Positions 9,959-20,163 of a stretch of 45,941 nt of DNA are shown here, piece by piece. The stretch is taken from NCBI GenBank assembly GCA_933822405.4, contig CAKOGP040000713.1, positions 1-45,941 of the forward strand, read 5' to 3'. Below the pieces are notes generated by a model. It was not told where the DNA came from and ran no database searches. It worked only from the letters and a program-made list of their open reading frames with translations. This stretch comes from Cylindrotheca closterium (Eukaryota > Bacillariophyta > Bacillariophyceae > Bacillariales > Bacillariaceae). The stretch's first letter is position 1. Every line of letters starts with the position of its first letter. A program made the position numbers and the translations under genes.

Positions 9959-10085
9959 AGGAAAAAGAAAATCAGAAACGAAACAACACGCAAACACACA
10001 GAACCAGCGAATCTGCTCCGCGTAGCGCTGGTACTGATTATACGTAGAATTTATCAACAAACAAACAGCAAAACACTGGCAAAAC

Positions 10086-10816
10086 ATGGGCAAATCTCCA
10101 GCTTTGAAGGCTGCCTCGGCTAATACAAAAAAGCTGGGCGTGGCTAAGTCCAAGGCTTCCTCTGTAGGAAAAAAAGCGATGAAAAAATGACTGGCAATTG
10201 ACTTGGAACAGCCCAAAGACAGAGATCCTGTCAATTCCAATGATGTTGACATCAAGCAAATCGCCAATGATCAAGACGCTCTACAAACGGCCAACAAATT
10301 TGAGGCACAACGAATCGCCGAGCGAGAGTTTCGGTGTAGAGAGGACTACAATAAACTGGTTCCTAAATTATCTGAGTGACAGGCAACGCCTTATTTGCAG
10401 CCTGGGATGATCAATATCCAGGCGCTTGGAATCAACCTTGTTTGCGATTTGATGCCCTGTTCAACAACTATGCAGACACATTAACATGCAACGATTGATT
10501 TCTTCAGATTTTTACTTATCTCAACTATGACAATGCCCAACTGGCTCAATATCTCATCTCCTCTTTTGATCTCTACACAATCGAGGAGAAAGCAGCCAAA
10601 GACGTCGAGTCACTGCAAGTTCTTGCAATGCAAATTTCATTGCAGAACCCTTTCTCGTTCTTTGGTATTGACGAATTTGAGAAAAATCAGAACAACAATC
10701 AATTCTTTGACGGGGACAAGTCGGATCCTCGCCTTCGTCTGGAAAATCCGTTTGTTGGCTTTTGGTTGCTGATTTGTTCTGACATTAGAGAGTGGGTCAT
10801 GTTGAATAGTGCCTGA
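10086..10816 (+). pseudogene. Decayed ORF of unknown family (Lys-rich start)
   Basis: An ATG at 10086 opens MGKSPALKAASANTKKLG..., a basic 34-codon stretch ended by TGA at 10188-10190. The same frame continues as LAIDLEQPKDRDPVNSNDVD... to TGA at 10376-10378. A frameshift later gives GNALFAAWDDQYPGAWNQP and then YDNAQLAQYLISSFDLYTI..., closing IREWVMLNSA at 10816. Coding bias toward Gln/Asn/Asp and frame continuity suggest one former protein of about 240 residues. I do not recognise it. A gag-like protein of another retroelement is possible because Copia and Gypsy scraps lie next to it, but no knuckle or protease is visible. Confidence 0.45.
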
Positions 10817-11261
10817 CAATCATGTAAGAAAAATTGATACAAAGGAAGCAAGATCAATACTTAAAAGAGAAGTGAGCTGAATGCATTCACAGCACAAATA
10901 GAAACTAGAGTATGGTATATGTAGCTCACCATTGCAAGACCAGTAGATTTTACTTTTTGGGAGATTCCAACAGATGTCAACCCGATCATGGCTGTAATTT
11001 TCAAAAGGCTTCAGGCTTGCAAATGGGAACGGACAGAATGTTGCATTGTTAGTATTCATCTTCATTTTCTCCAGCTTTGCATAGCCAGGTTTGCGACAGA
11101 AGTACCGTAAAAGAATCCGACTTCCACTTCTGAGAGAGAGCCAAACCAAATCCAGCACGATGCAAATATTAGATCGACAAGCAAATACCCTAGTTTAATT
11201 TTGTCCTCCGCTTGTGCACTATGATGCCGCCTGCATGTTCAGTCAAATTATGCATTGGACA
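10817..11261. other. Region between decayed ORF and GT2 gene
   Basis: No recognisable gene. A minus-strand frame (10820-11158, 112 residues) is open but has no family features. It lies directly downstream of the GT2 gene on the same strand and may be 3' untranslated sequence. Confidence 0.4.
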
Positions 11262-12182
11262 TCAAACAACTGTTGGAGGAACTTGGCCAGGAATGGCATC
11301 CCATACTTGCAAGAGAGGAAAGCATTCACAACTGTTTTCGTTAACAGTCTTGACGTACGGCAAGGACCTGATATAGTATTCGATGCACGTTGTTAATATG
11401 ACGGTCTTATGCGAATGAAAAGCTTTCTTAATGAATAGAAAATCTTCAAGGTGGTTTGATTCAAAAACAATTGGATTATCTGGCGATACAAACAAGCTTC
11501 GCTTCACTGCAAAGCTGATTCCTACAGTGGAAGGCCATAAAGTACCATTTTTGACATTGGCATACGGTGGAACAAACTTTCCGCTTTTCCTATATCGCAT
11601 TCTGAACACGATGACATCAGCGTTTGAATGCTGGTGAATAACATGCTGTAGTTTCTGGACATAATACGGTCCAAGAGTATCATCGTCGTCCACAAAGGCT
11701 ACCCATTCTGTATCAACATATTGTCGTATAAGGAAATTTCTTACTCTGCCTGCTCCATTTTCATTTTGGCCGCGAACAGTCGATTGTGTGTCGATTGCTA
11801 CGAACTTGAGTCTTGTGTCATCTTTTTCGGAAGACAGCAAGATGAAGTTGTCGTTTTCTTCCGTTCCAAACTTGTTTCGCAATTGCTCATCGACATCTCG
11901 CTGTGATTTGTACAGAGATGCAGTGATATCTACTCCAATAACAGCTCGCCATAAAGACACTGTCTGATTTTGGAGACTTGATATGGTGTCATGCAGAGAA
12001 TTCCGACTCAGCCTGGAAGGAGTAACAAATGTCACGAGCTTATTTTGTTGTAACGGCAGATTTTCCTGGACCTCCAAATGGTCCGAGCTCCATGAGATAC
12101 TTAGAAGCAGAGCCAAGAAAAGAGCAAATAGAGGACACCGGCTTTTCCATTTGGCTCTGGTCGAGGGCGACACTTGCACCAT
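11262..12182 (-). CDS. GT2-like glycosyltransferase, type II membrane protein
   Basis: 306 residues, intact, starting at an ATG (12182-12180). Residues 17-32 (CPLFALFLALLLSISW) form a signal anchor after a basic N-terminus, so the catalytic part should face the Golgi lumen. The GT-A type core begins VTFVTPSRLSRNSLHDTISS (about 50-70) and has FVDDDDTLGPYY at 163-174, the metal/sugar-nucleotide DxD region. RVRNFLIRQYVDTEW sits just before it and HLEDFLF (244-250) supplies the acidic residues expected late in GT2 folds. NxT sites at 72 and 212. Donor and acceptor cannot be told. It is the only convincing host-type gene in the window, lying between decayed elements. No intron is apparent. Confidence 0.7.
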   Translation of the reverse strand: MVQVSPSTRAKWKSRCPLFALFLALLLSISWSSDHLEVQENLPLQQNKLVTFVTPSRLSRNSLHDTISSLQNQTVSLWRAVIGVDITASLYKSQRDVDEQLRNKFGTEENDNFILLSSEKDDTRLKFVAIDTQSTVRGQNENGAGRVRNFLIRQYVDTEWVAFVDDDDTLGPYYVQKLQHVIHQHSNADVIVFRMRYRKSGKFVPPYANVKNGTLWPSTVGISFAVKRSLFVSPDNPIVFESNHLEDFLFIKKAFHSHKTVILTTCIEYYIRSLPYVKTVNENSCECFPLLQVWDAIPGQVPPTVV

Positions 12183-13854
12183 CAGAAGATCTTCAACCTT
12201 GAGCTCTTCACTCTTCCAATATGTAAGAGCATCTATAGATATCTCTTAACCCAACCTTCACAGAAGAGTCCCAGAGAAAATTGTGGATGTCTACGTACAG
12301 TCCAAATCAATTTTTGGAAACTCGCCGTAATTTGCGTAGAATCCAAGTTTTTGGTAGGAAGTGTCATGAATAATGCCTAGAAAAGTACCTTTAAATTTTA
12401 CGCGCACCTTCGTAGCTGTTCGTAGAAATTGTACCAAATGGAAGAAATACAAAACTTCCATTTCCATTGTCAACCTCCTGGAGGCTCGTTGGCATCAACA
12501 AAACATTGTTGTGCAAGGATTTTTTGAATATTCTCGTTCATTATGCATTGAAGAAGCCCAAAATCGAAAAAATCCTTGCACAACGAAAGATCGCACCATT
12601 GAAATCGACCGAAAATGGCCGATGGATGTGATTGCGACACGATGGTGAGCTTTGACAGACTTGAAGTCCTCGTCCGCCCAGACGAAATGGATACAGTGCT
12701 AACGATATCTTTGTATCATTCCAATCTATCTTCTTTCTACGAAGTGATCTTAGCGCATTGGTTTCTTTGGTCTCCAAAATGCCCATGAAGCACACAAACA
12801 TTTTCTTGACAGTAGTTTTCACAAGGTTTTTGGACTCTTCAGGAAGTGGAAAGGAAAAAGGCTTGAAAGAATCTGCGGAGATTGCTTCATTTGTTATCAC
12901 AAAGGCCTTGCCACCATCTAATGGTTGCTATCATGGTCCGTGCAAAACAATTTTCAGCAGATTCCATCAAGTGGCAAAACTCGTCAAAAACAGATGAATT
13001 GCATGGCATGGGTCCCACAAGAAAAGAGAACTGAATCAGGAGCTATGGCAACCTCCTTGGATATATATATACTATACTCGGTCGGGGGGCTGTTCAATTT
13101 TTATATCGCCTCAATCACACTACAATCAACCATCGTTCGTCCACCTGGTGTTACAGGGCGGTCGTTTGGGTCCATAATGGGCTCCACATGGAAAGAAAGT
13201 CTTTATCCAAATGGTGGTAGGCTCTATTGATGTCTACACTATGTTGGGGCCTTGCTGGGTTGCTTCATGTTCTTTGGTTGCAGAGATTTTTGGATTTCCA
13301 TTTTTTTTCTTTCGGTTTGCCATCGTTCGGCAGGTCCCAAAGGCCGCTCATGGCCGACATGGTAAGGGACAGCCACTCAACAATGCACCAGTCTCTTACA
13401 TTGATCATTATGGTTCGAAGAGTATGCGACTTAGTCATTGATTCGGCCTGAATCAAGCGTACAGTGGCCTGAATGGGTCAGAATTAATGTAAGTTTTGCT
13501 CCAAAACCAGTATTTGTCGAATGGTGGGCCCAATTTACTTGCATTTCTTTATTCTAACATACACTCGTTCTCTATGGGTACATATAACAACGATAGGTTG
13601 GTTGAATTGGGGGTTTTCTAGGTACCGGTAGAAGTGATCAAACTGCATAAATTTGACCTGGATGCTGATCAATTGGGCCTATAGTCCAAAAGTTGTTCAG
13701 AATCTTTCCGAGGGCCCCGTGCCGGTACCAAGACAAGGTCGGACCGCCATCACAGTTGTTATTATACCTATAGGGATCAGTATTTGGCGATGGTATGGAG
13801 TGCTACGATGGAAAAGAGAACAACATTTTGACAAGGTCAGATGTCGTTGATCTG
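12183..13854. other. About 1.7 kb without a recognisable gene
   Basis: Short open frames on both strands (for example 12373-12648 +, 12541-12900 -, 12925-13230 +) show no domain, repeat family or membrane pattern I can name. The stretch includes the 18-bp inverted repeat at 12508-12584 and an AT run (GGATATATATATACTATA, about 13059). It may contain the promoter of the GT2 gene, but no element could be assigned. Confidence 0.5.
12508..12584. repeat. 18-bp perfect inverted repeat, 41-nt loop
   Basis: GTTGTGCAAGGATTTTTT (12508-12525) and its exact reverse complement AAAAAATCCTTGCACAAC (12567-12584). No longer element with these ends was seen. It could be a small foldback element or a hairpin-forming transcript. 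Confidence 0.9.
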
Positions 13855-14406
13855 TCTCTCTCTGGGCGTCCCGCCTCTCACCACAGCTGATCTTGATCGG
13901 CTTCTACATGTGGGAGCAACAGAACTCTGTTCAACATTTGTATGATAACGTTCAACTACGTGAACGTCATAGCACTGTCAATGAGGGGATTCACTCACAG
14001 TTTGATATGGGTCCCAATGACTTGCCCAGGGAAATTGAACTGATCTAACAAGCTGCCAACGAGTTCTTTGCAAGTCATTGGCGGACAAGGATGAATGGCT
14101 GAAGCTGCTTTGTCAGGAGTGCAGAGACTTCCGTCGCTCCATGAAAGCACAACGCCGCAGTCTGTGGACTATTTTCTCCCCTGGACCCTGACCAACTTTT
14201 TTGGGGACCTTATGAGCCCCAAATTCACCCGCCACATCATGGGAGAAGTCTTTACCCTTTGGGATCCTTGGGCAACTTCTGTTCATACAGATGCCTCACA
14301 TGGTTCAAACTTGTTGTTGACTCGCCGCTTCACAGTACTTGACCTTTACAGCCAAATACCCATAGAGTAGCATATTATCGAATAATTTCTCAGTTATTAT
14401 TATACT
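13855..14406 (+). mobile_element. LINE copy F, 3' end only
   Basis: Starts in the last part of ORF2 (LWASRLSPQLILIGFYMWEQ, NSVQHLYDNVQLRERHS, SQFDMGPNDLPREIELI, then a TAA). It continues through the 3' UTR shared with copies C and E (CACATGGTTCAAACTTGTTG, GTACTTGACCTTTACAGCC) and ends CTCAGTTATTATTAT near 14404. 5'-truncated LINE insertions like this are typical of target-primed reverse transcription. The coding part is broken by stops. Confidence 0.85.
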
Positions 14407-14751
14407 GAGCTTGCCACAAAATGAGTATTACGTCTATACATGACTACATGAGGAGCAGAGATACTTTGTACCTCAAAGACTGTGCCAGGAAGTTTGGAAA
14501 GCTTTTAATTTTGATATTATGGAATTGAAAGCAGGTCCTTTTTATCCCTTGTAACACCCTGTGTTGAATTGATACGGAGGACTAGGGAAAGAGCAAAGCA
14601 AATCCTATCGGGATCTGTGTTCTTGCACAGATCTGGAGACAATCCAATTTGGCTCACAATCAGAATAAAATCCCAACTGGATAAGGGCTGGTCCAACACC
14701 TACCAACAAACTCCACCTTTTGATGCCACTCCTCCGCGCCAACAAGCGAGC
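14407..14751. other. Gap between LINE F and unknown ORF
   Basis: No gene recognised. The frame of the following ORF is open back to 14569 but the segment looks unlike it, so I start that ORF at the ATG 14752. Confidence 0.4.
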
Positions 14752-15549
14752 ATGTCTGATGCTGTTCAAGTCATCGCTGGCACCCCTACAGTAACACAGG
14801 AAGCCAGTGTTCCAGCTGACAATGTCAACATTCTGTGTGGGAGGACCAGTGAGGAAATGGAGCCGAGGAACACAATAGTGCCCCGACCTACAGGGACACT
14901 GTTGCCTCTCTCCCCGCCCCCACAATTCCTCTCACCACTGACAAACAATTGATGCGCCTTCTCGCTGTCCATTGGAATGCCTCTCCTCAACGTGTCTGTT
15001 GTCTTTGATTGGCAGGGCGTCGGTTTGTCCGAGTTCAATCAAGTCCGGACTGCCTACAATGCCTTCCATCAGTTTGCTTTTGGTATTTGGGGCAAGATCA
15101 CTTCCAAGGTTGTCCTTCTACCCTTTGCTGACGGTCGATTCACCCGACAACAACTGTGGATCCGGAACTTGAAGGAGTTTGACGAAAAGGCCAAGGATTG
15201 GGCCAACCTGAAGATCTACTTTGATCCCAACATCGGCAACCCGTACATCCTCAACAAACCTGGGAAGACTGGGTCAAAGACCTGCAAGACTTGAATGCGG
15301 TTTGGGATGGACACTGCCCCTCCCATCCTCATGCAAGAACTTTGCTCCGTCCTGTCCAGTGAGCCTTGGGCGGGCGTCTTCCTGACTCCTATCCAGGTTT
15401 CCGACATGGTCCGGCTTGGCTTCCTCCCGTTGTTACCACAAGAATTGGCAATTAGTCTGTGCTGCAAAGACTTGATGCATCTCTGCAACTTCCAGTACCC
15501 CATTGGCCTCATGCAAGAGTGGGTCAACAATTCACAATATAATTTTTAG
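14752..15549 (+). pseudogene. Decayed ORF of unknown family (Pro/Thr-rich then globular)
   Basis: MSDAVQVIAGTPTVTQEAS... is a Thr/Pro-rich N-terminus ending LLPLSPPPQFLSPLTNN at TGA 14950-14952. The same frame continues with SVVFDWQGVGLSEFNQVRT, NAFHQFAFGIWGKITSK, FTRQQLWIRNLKEFDEKAKD. A likely frameshift near 15265 follows (the neighbouring frame reads EDWVKDLQDLNAVWD), with TGA at 15292-15294 and then MDTAPPILMQELCSVLSSEP to TAG at 15549. A disordered start followed by a helical body suggests a retroelement gag, but this is a guess. TGA serves as a normal stop elsewhere in the window, so recoding is unlikely. Confidence 0.45.
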
Positions 15550-15634
15550 TCAGTACATGTCGTTGTTTTGTGCGTAGAACGGACAGTTTTTCAGAGAATG
15601 GATAGTTTTCCCATAATTCCAAAAAAAAAATTAG

Positions 15635-15658
15635 AGTTGTGGGAAACTTCCCACAACT
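15635..15658. repeat. 24-bp near-palindrome with adjacent direct repeat
   Basis: AGTTGTGGGAA, two bases, TTCCCACAACT gives an 11-bp stem with a 2-nt loop. Part of it (TTAGAGTTGTGGGAAACTT) recurs as TTAGAGATGTGGGAAACTT about 33 bp later, just before the Copia LTR at 15700. Confidence 0.85.
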
Positions 15659-15699
15659 ACAATTAGAGATGTGGGAAACTTCAAACAATGGCAGGAGTG

Positions 15700-16237
15700 T
15701 GTTGGGATATGACATAAAATATGAGTTTTACATTCCAAAAAGAAACTATGCAAGTACAAAGGTTTTGACACGTACGATCGGACTTTGATCGTGATGTCCG
15801 AATTTGACGCAAGTATGCCAGACGCAAGTCTGTTGGACAATCTACATCCACAGAAAAAGGGAATGACCCTATACAAGTGAGATATCGGTGTTGTGTACAA
15901 TGCAGTAGGGAATAAGACAAGATGTCTCAAAGTACTGCATTCAACACAGAATTGTCGTAGAGGTCAAATCAAGTTCTGTAAACAAGGGATTTTCCAAGCG
16001 AAAATCGTTGAACTTACTTTTGTGATTGAATCATCAATTCAAGCCAAACATTAATCAAATAGGAACAATTTCACTCAAAGTATACCTAACACAGGAGCAC
16101 TATTGTTGTGAAAGTGTTGTATAGTCAATTACAAATTTAGATTGCAGAGAGTTTGTTCTGAGCACTAAAGGCACTCACGATAGAGCACATTTTGCTTTAT
16201 TCTAACAATCTTGATTACATTTTGCTTTATTCTAACA
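15700..16237 (+). repeat. Copia LTR (copy 2)
   Basis: Begins TGTTGGGATATGACA and ends TTTGCTTTATTCTAACA at 16207, giving the TGTT...AACA ends usual for Copia. A 30-bp tandem duplication of the end extends to 16237 (second TTTGCTTTATTCTAACA). It aligns along its length with the LTR at 33684-34193 (reverse) and with the scrap at 9476. Fifteen bases before it (ACAATGGCAGGAGTG) also precede the other LTR; see findings. Confidence 0.85.
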
Positions 16238-16439
16238 TCCAATCACAAATCACAAAAGGCAACAAAACAAAAATACATCAAGAACAGCACTGCCTTATCT
16301 GCAAAGGAGTGAGTGATTCGTTGACAATGGTTATCATCCGGTGGTGGAAGAGGACGTGTGACTCCTCAGAAAGTCATTTTCAACAAAAGATGAAAGCAAT
16401 GGAACGGCAAGATTGTCGTAGAAAGACGCCGAAGAAAGA

Positions 16440-17773
16440 GTGATTGACTACATTGAAGCTTTTGGAATGAAATGCTCTGAAGACATGGTGAAATTGATTT
16501 GCGATGGAAAGTTGATCAACTTCAATGCAATCGCTCCAAAATTGAATGCTCCAACTCAAACTGAAGCTGTTGCAAGAGAAACAGAGATGGCCCAAAACAA
16601 GATTCTCTATTATACAAAGCTCAACAAGAACATGCAAAGATCAGCCTACTTTGAAACAAACAAGCAAACTGCTAAGTCAAACATCATGCTTTAAGTTTGT
16701 GACAAAGACGATGGATATCAAGCTTTGAGGTGAAGCCAAATTCATGACTACTCTTGAAGATCCAATCAAACTCTTGTAACATATTGAACAATTCATGAAG
16801 AAGAGTGCTGATGCTGAGTATGACTTCTTGGATTTCTGGGAAGCCAATCAAAAGTTTTTTGCCATGAAGCAAGGAACAGCCAAAAACATGATGCATTTCA
16901 AGGAACAATTCTTGAGACAGGCTGAAGTCCTGCAAGATCTATATGGCACTGCCTGGTTCCGAAATTTTGCAGGCAAGACAAATGCGTATGCTGCTACTGC
17001 TAGCACCAATACTGCTGCTAAAGACAAGTTCAAGGATGATATCTTTGAAGCCGTTCTTGCAACAGGATTCCTATGCAACTGCGATCAAACAAGAACAGCT
17101 CCTCTGATGCTGGATCTCCAGACAAACTATTGCAGGGAAGTGGATTGTTATCCAAAGATGGTCAGCAAAGCACAAGATATGTTGAAGATTCACATGGATG
17201 TGATTAGAAAACCGGGAGTGAACCTGTACCAAGGAAAAGACCAACCTAATAAAGGGAAAGGGAAAGGGAAACAGAAGGATGGAAAGAAGGAGGCAGCATG
17301 TTATGTATGTGGCAACAAAGACCATATGCCCAGACAGACTGCTACCAAAGATCCAATGGAAGAATCAGGATCAATATGTTGACTATGGGAAGAAGCTCAA
17401 TCTTAATCAGATTGGAGCATCTGTCCCAGCTACTGTTCCAGCTATAGTTCCTGGAGCTTCAGCATTCACAAGTGGAGCATCAAGTGTTGCGGGAAGCGTG
17501 AACACACCTTTGCAACTTGCTGGTACTACAGGTAATCAAATGATGCAAGTTCCTTTGGGAATGCAGCTCATGCAGATTCCAACTCAAGGTGGCGGCACTG
17601 TGACTGTCCTATACTCAATTAATGCTAATGGTGGGATTGCGTTCAGTGGAATACAACTTGGCCATCAAGGATTCAGTGGTGCTCAAGTGCGCCAAGGATT
17701 CAATGCAACTTGTGAAGACTGGCTATTACGATACGTTGAATGTCTTCCGCGATGCTATCAAGGGAAAGGATGA
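16440..17773 (+). pseudogene. Copia1 gag remnant
   Basis: First piece YIEAFGMKCSEDMVKLICDG then a stop after KSNIML. Then MKKSADAEYDFLDFWEANQ, MMHFKEQFLRQAEVLQDLYG, KAQDMLKIHMDVIRKPGVN and KGKGKGKQKDGKKEA, leading to a zinc knuckle CYVCGNKDHMPRQ whose last Cys is lost at a frameshift. The next frame continues QYVDYGKKLNLNQIGASVP... with an Ala/Gly/Val/Pro-rich stretch to 17773. Length and order fit Copia Gag followed by a spacer to protease. Several breaks rule out function. Confidence 0.75.
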
Positions 17774-17963
17774 GAAAGGCAATAATGTCTATCTTATCCC
17801 ATGTCCTGCTGGCATAACAAATGTCAAACTTCAAGCCAACTGGCACTATGCTAGTGAAGATGAAGATTTGCCTGATCTTGCTACCAAAGCAGATGGAGGT
17901 CTGCAGTTTATTCAAAGCCACAGAAGAGAAAGAGATCCATTTGGATTGTGAGATCACGCCATC

Positions 17964-19004
17964 ATGGACAGTGGTTGCACAAACACCACCATTTGGAATG
18001 GTGAGCTCATGCATGGACTCCGTCATGCTGAGAAGGAGCTTGATATGCACACTAACATGGGCAGCAGAGTTCTTGACGAAGAAGGTTTTCTAGGAAGATT
18101 TCCCCCTCCAGTCTCTTATGATGAAGACGGAATTGCCAATGTACTTGCTATGTGCGAGATGATTACTGCAGGATACCGCAATACTATGGATACTGATGTT
18201 GACAATGCCTTTGTTGTGCATTGTGATGGAGATAGTGAGATGCAATTTGTTAATCGGAAGGGTGTGTATGTGTTGGAGCAACTTCGTGCAAATGTTGAAC
18301 CAGATGCCAAGGAGACAAGTGCAATGTACCGTCGCCAGTTACGCAACTTTAAAAATCAACCCCGTTTCAAACTTTCTTCAAACAAACAGAATGGATATGC
18401 TGGACTCCAAATGACCTCAAAGATGGCAACTGTTCAAAAGAACAAGGAAGGATTCATTCCAGTGATGGAAGCAAGAAGTGTAATGCACATACTCAATGCT
18501 CCAAGCACCAAAAGTCTGAAGTATGCAATCCGTTCTGGTCTCATCAAGAACTGTCCTATCACTGAAGAAGCGATCAATCATGCCAAAGCAATCTTTGGAC
18601 CTGACGCATCTACATTGAAAGGCAAGTCTACAAGACCAACTCCAAAGGAGACACACGATGACTTCTTCAGTCCACCAGAGGAATTGTATCAAAATAATCG
18701 ATCAATTACTGTTTGTATTGATCACATGGAGATCGGAGATGCTAAGTTTCTCACCTGCATTGATACCACTGTGTATTATTGCTCATGTATTCCCGTGCAG
18801 AACCTGAAGACTGACCCTGTATTTGAAGCATTGGATAAGATATTCCGCTGCTACAACAAGGCAGGCTTTCAAGTCCAGACAATCAAGTGTGATTGGGCAT
18901 TCATTCCTCTAACGGATGATATGCTAGACAATATGGGTGTTACTATTGACCCAACTGCAGCTGGAGACAACAAGCCTACAGCTGAGCAAAACAACAGGAC
19001 GCTG
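17964..19004 (+). pseudogene. Copia1 protease-integrase, truncated
   Basis: The open frame begins MDSGCTNTTIWNGE: D-S-G is the retropepsin active-site triad. After about 160 residues comes the segment before integrase (HILNAPSTKSLKYAIRSG, AIFGPDASTLKGKS). The integrase core has ITVCIDHMEIGDAKF, TIKCDWAF and PTAEQNNRTL, matching the D-D-E spacing region of Copia integrases. The frame stays open to 19130, but everything after about 19004 is LINE C. It is intact up to the truncation, yet it lacks the integrase C-terminus and RT. Confidence 0.8.
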
Positions 19005-19239
19005 ATAGTAATAACCGGGACATTAATTGTTAATATGCTACCCTGTGGGCATTCAATTGCCGGTGAATTATGCGGCTGTAAGGTCAAGTACTGTGAAGCG
19101 GTGAGTCAACAACAAGTTTGGACCATGTGAGGCATGTGTATCAAGAACAGAAGTTGCTCAAGTCTACCAAAAGGGTAAGGACTTCTCCGGCAACGTGGCG
19201 GGGTGAATTCGAGGCTTGTGAGGTCCCGGGAAAAGTTGG
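19005..19239 (-). other. LINE C 3' UTR and 3' end
   Basis: Shares CACATGGTCCAAACTTGTTG and ACAGTACTTGACCTTACAGC with F and E. It ends (sense) CAATTAATGTCCCGGTTATTACTAT against Copia1. Confidence 0.75.
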
Positions 19240-19975
19240 TCAGGGTCCAGGGGAGAAAATAGTCCGCAGACTGCGGCATTGTGCTTTCATGGAGCGACAG
19301 AAGTCTCTGCGTTCCTGACAAAGCAACTTAAGCCACTCTCCCTTGTCCACCAATGACTTGCAAAGGACTTGTCGACGGCTTGTTAGCATCAGTTGAATTT
19401 CCCTAGGCAAGGCATCGGGACCCATATCAAACTGTGAGTGATTGCTATGACGTTCAAGTAGTTGAACATTGTCATCCAAATGTTGAACAGAGTTCCGTTG
19501 CTCCCACATGTAGAAGCCAATCAAGATCAGCTTGACAACATCTGATCTTGTCATAATGTTGTTGTTGGAGCGGTAGCCAAGACAAGGCTATGCGTCCCTA
19601 CAAAAGGCCTTGAGACCCAATCACCTGTTGAGCCAGGAAGGCCAGCCGAACCGAAGGAGGGATGGTTCGTAAAGAGGGGGAAGTAGGTGCGCGGATGCCA
19701 TGAAGAAGCTGTAGGATCGCTTTTTTGATGGAAGGGCCCGTCAATTGCAGATCAAGCGACGGTCCCATTTGGCAGTTGCCAAAGCAGCACAACAACGGGG
19801 AACATGGAGATGGTCCTCAAAGGCGCCACAGCGTGGACAACCTGCCGATGTCTCCAAACCCCATAGGACTTTAAATTTACCTGTAGACCACCTGTGTAGT
19901 CCTGCAGGAAGAGATTGCATGGTGCGACCCAGTGTGTCCCAGACGATCTCAGACTTGGCTCTGTATACCACCTTT
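19240..19975 (-). pseudogene. LINE C ORF2 C-terminus with zf-RVT-like CCHC
   Basis: CPRCGAFEDHLHVPRC (about 19850-19800) fits C-x2-C-x7-H-x4-C, like the zinc-binding domain found after RT/RNase H in many plant and algal LINEs (zf-RVT). It is followed by CAALATAKWDRRLICN and, in another frame, the conserved end block LILIGFYMWEQRNSVQHLDD, SQFDMGPDALPREIQLM, GEWLKLLCQERRDFCRSM. The end block is shared with F, G and E, so the C-terminal region is under family conservation. Frames differ between the two parts. Confidence 0.75.
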
Positions 19976-20040
19976 GTAGTCCTGCAGGAAGAGATTGCAT
20001 GGTGAGACCCAGTGTGTCCCAGGCAATCTCAGACTTGGCT
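19887..20040. repeat. 80-bp tandem duplication within LINE C
   Basis: TGTAGTCCTGCAGGAAGAGA and the following sequence to CAGACTTGGCT occur twice, starting 19887 and 19967, with a few differences. Eighty is not a multiple of three, so it shifts the ORF2 frame between RNase H and the zinc motif. Confidence 0.9.
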
Positions 20041-20163
20041 GCGGCGGAGATAGTACCTTTGTCCCTCCAGCATAAGCAAAGGGCGGGAAGGGTCACACAC
20101 TCTTGGATAAACTGAGGATCAAGATGTGACTGTTTGACGTCTGCCACGTAAAGCGCCGCAAAT

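Larger units (their letters stand above)
15700..19004 (+). mobile_element. Copia1: LTR, gag, protease, integrase; cut by LINE C
   Basis: LTR (15700-16207), gag (about 16440-17390), protease (17964 on), integrase (about 18480-19000). It ends inside the integrase at AEQNNRTL, where the 3' end of LINE C begins. RT, RNase H and 3' LTR are therefore missing on this side. The LTR matches the one at 33684-34193, so Copia1 and Copia2 are one family. The order protease-integrase before RT marks Ty1/Copia. Stops and frameshifts in gag show it is dead. Confidence 0.85.

Noticed and set aside
12183..13854. Several 60-120 codon ORFs as host genes
   Set aside because: No domain, no coherent composition, overlapping on both strands.
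10086..15549. TGA recoded as an amino acid, suggested by two unknown ORFs with in-frame TGA
   Set aside because: TGA ends other frames normally here (LINE ORF1 in copies A and B), and the ORFs also carry frameshifts, so decay is simpler.
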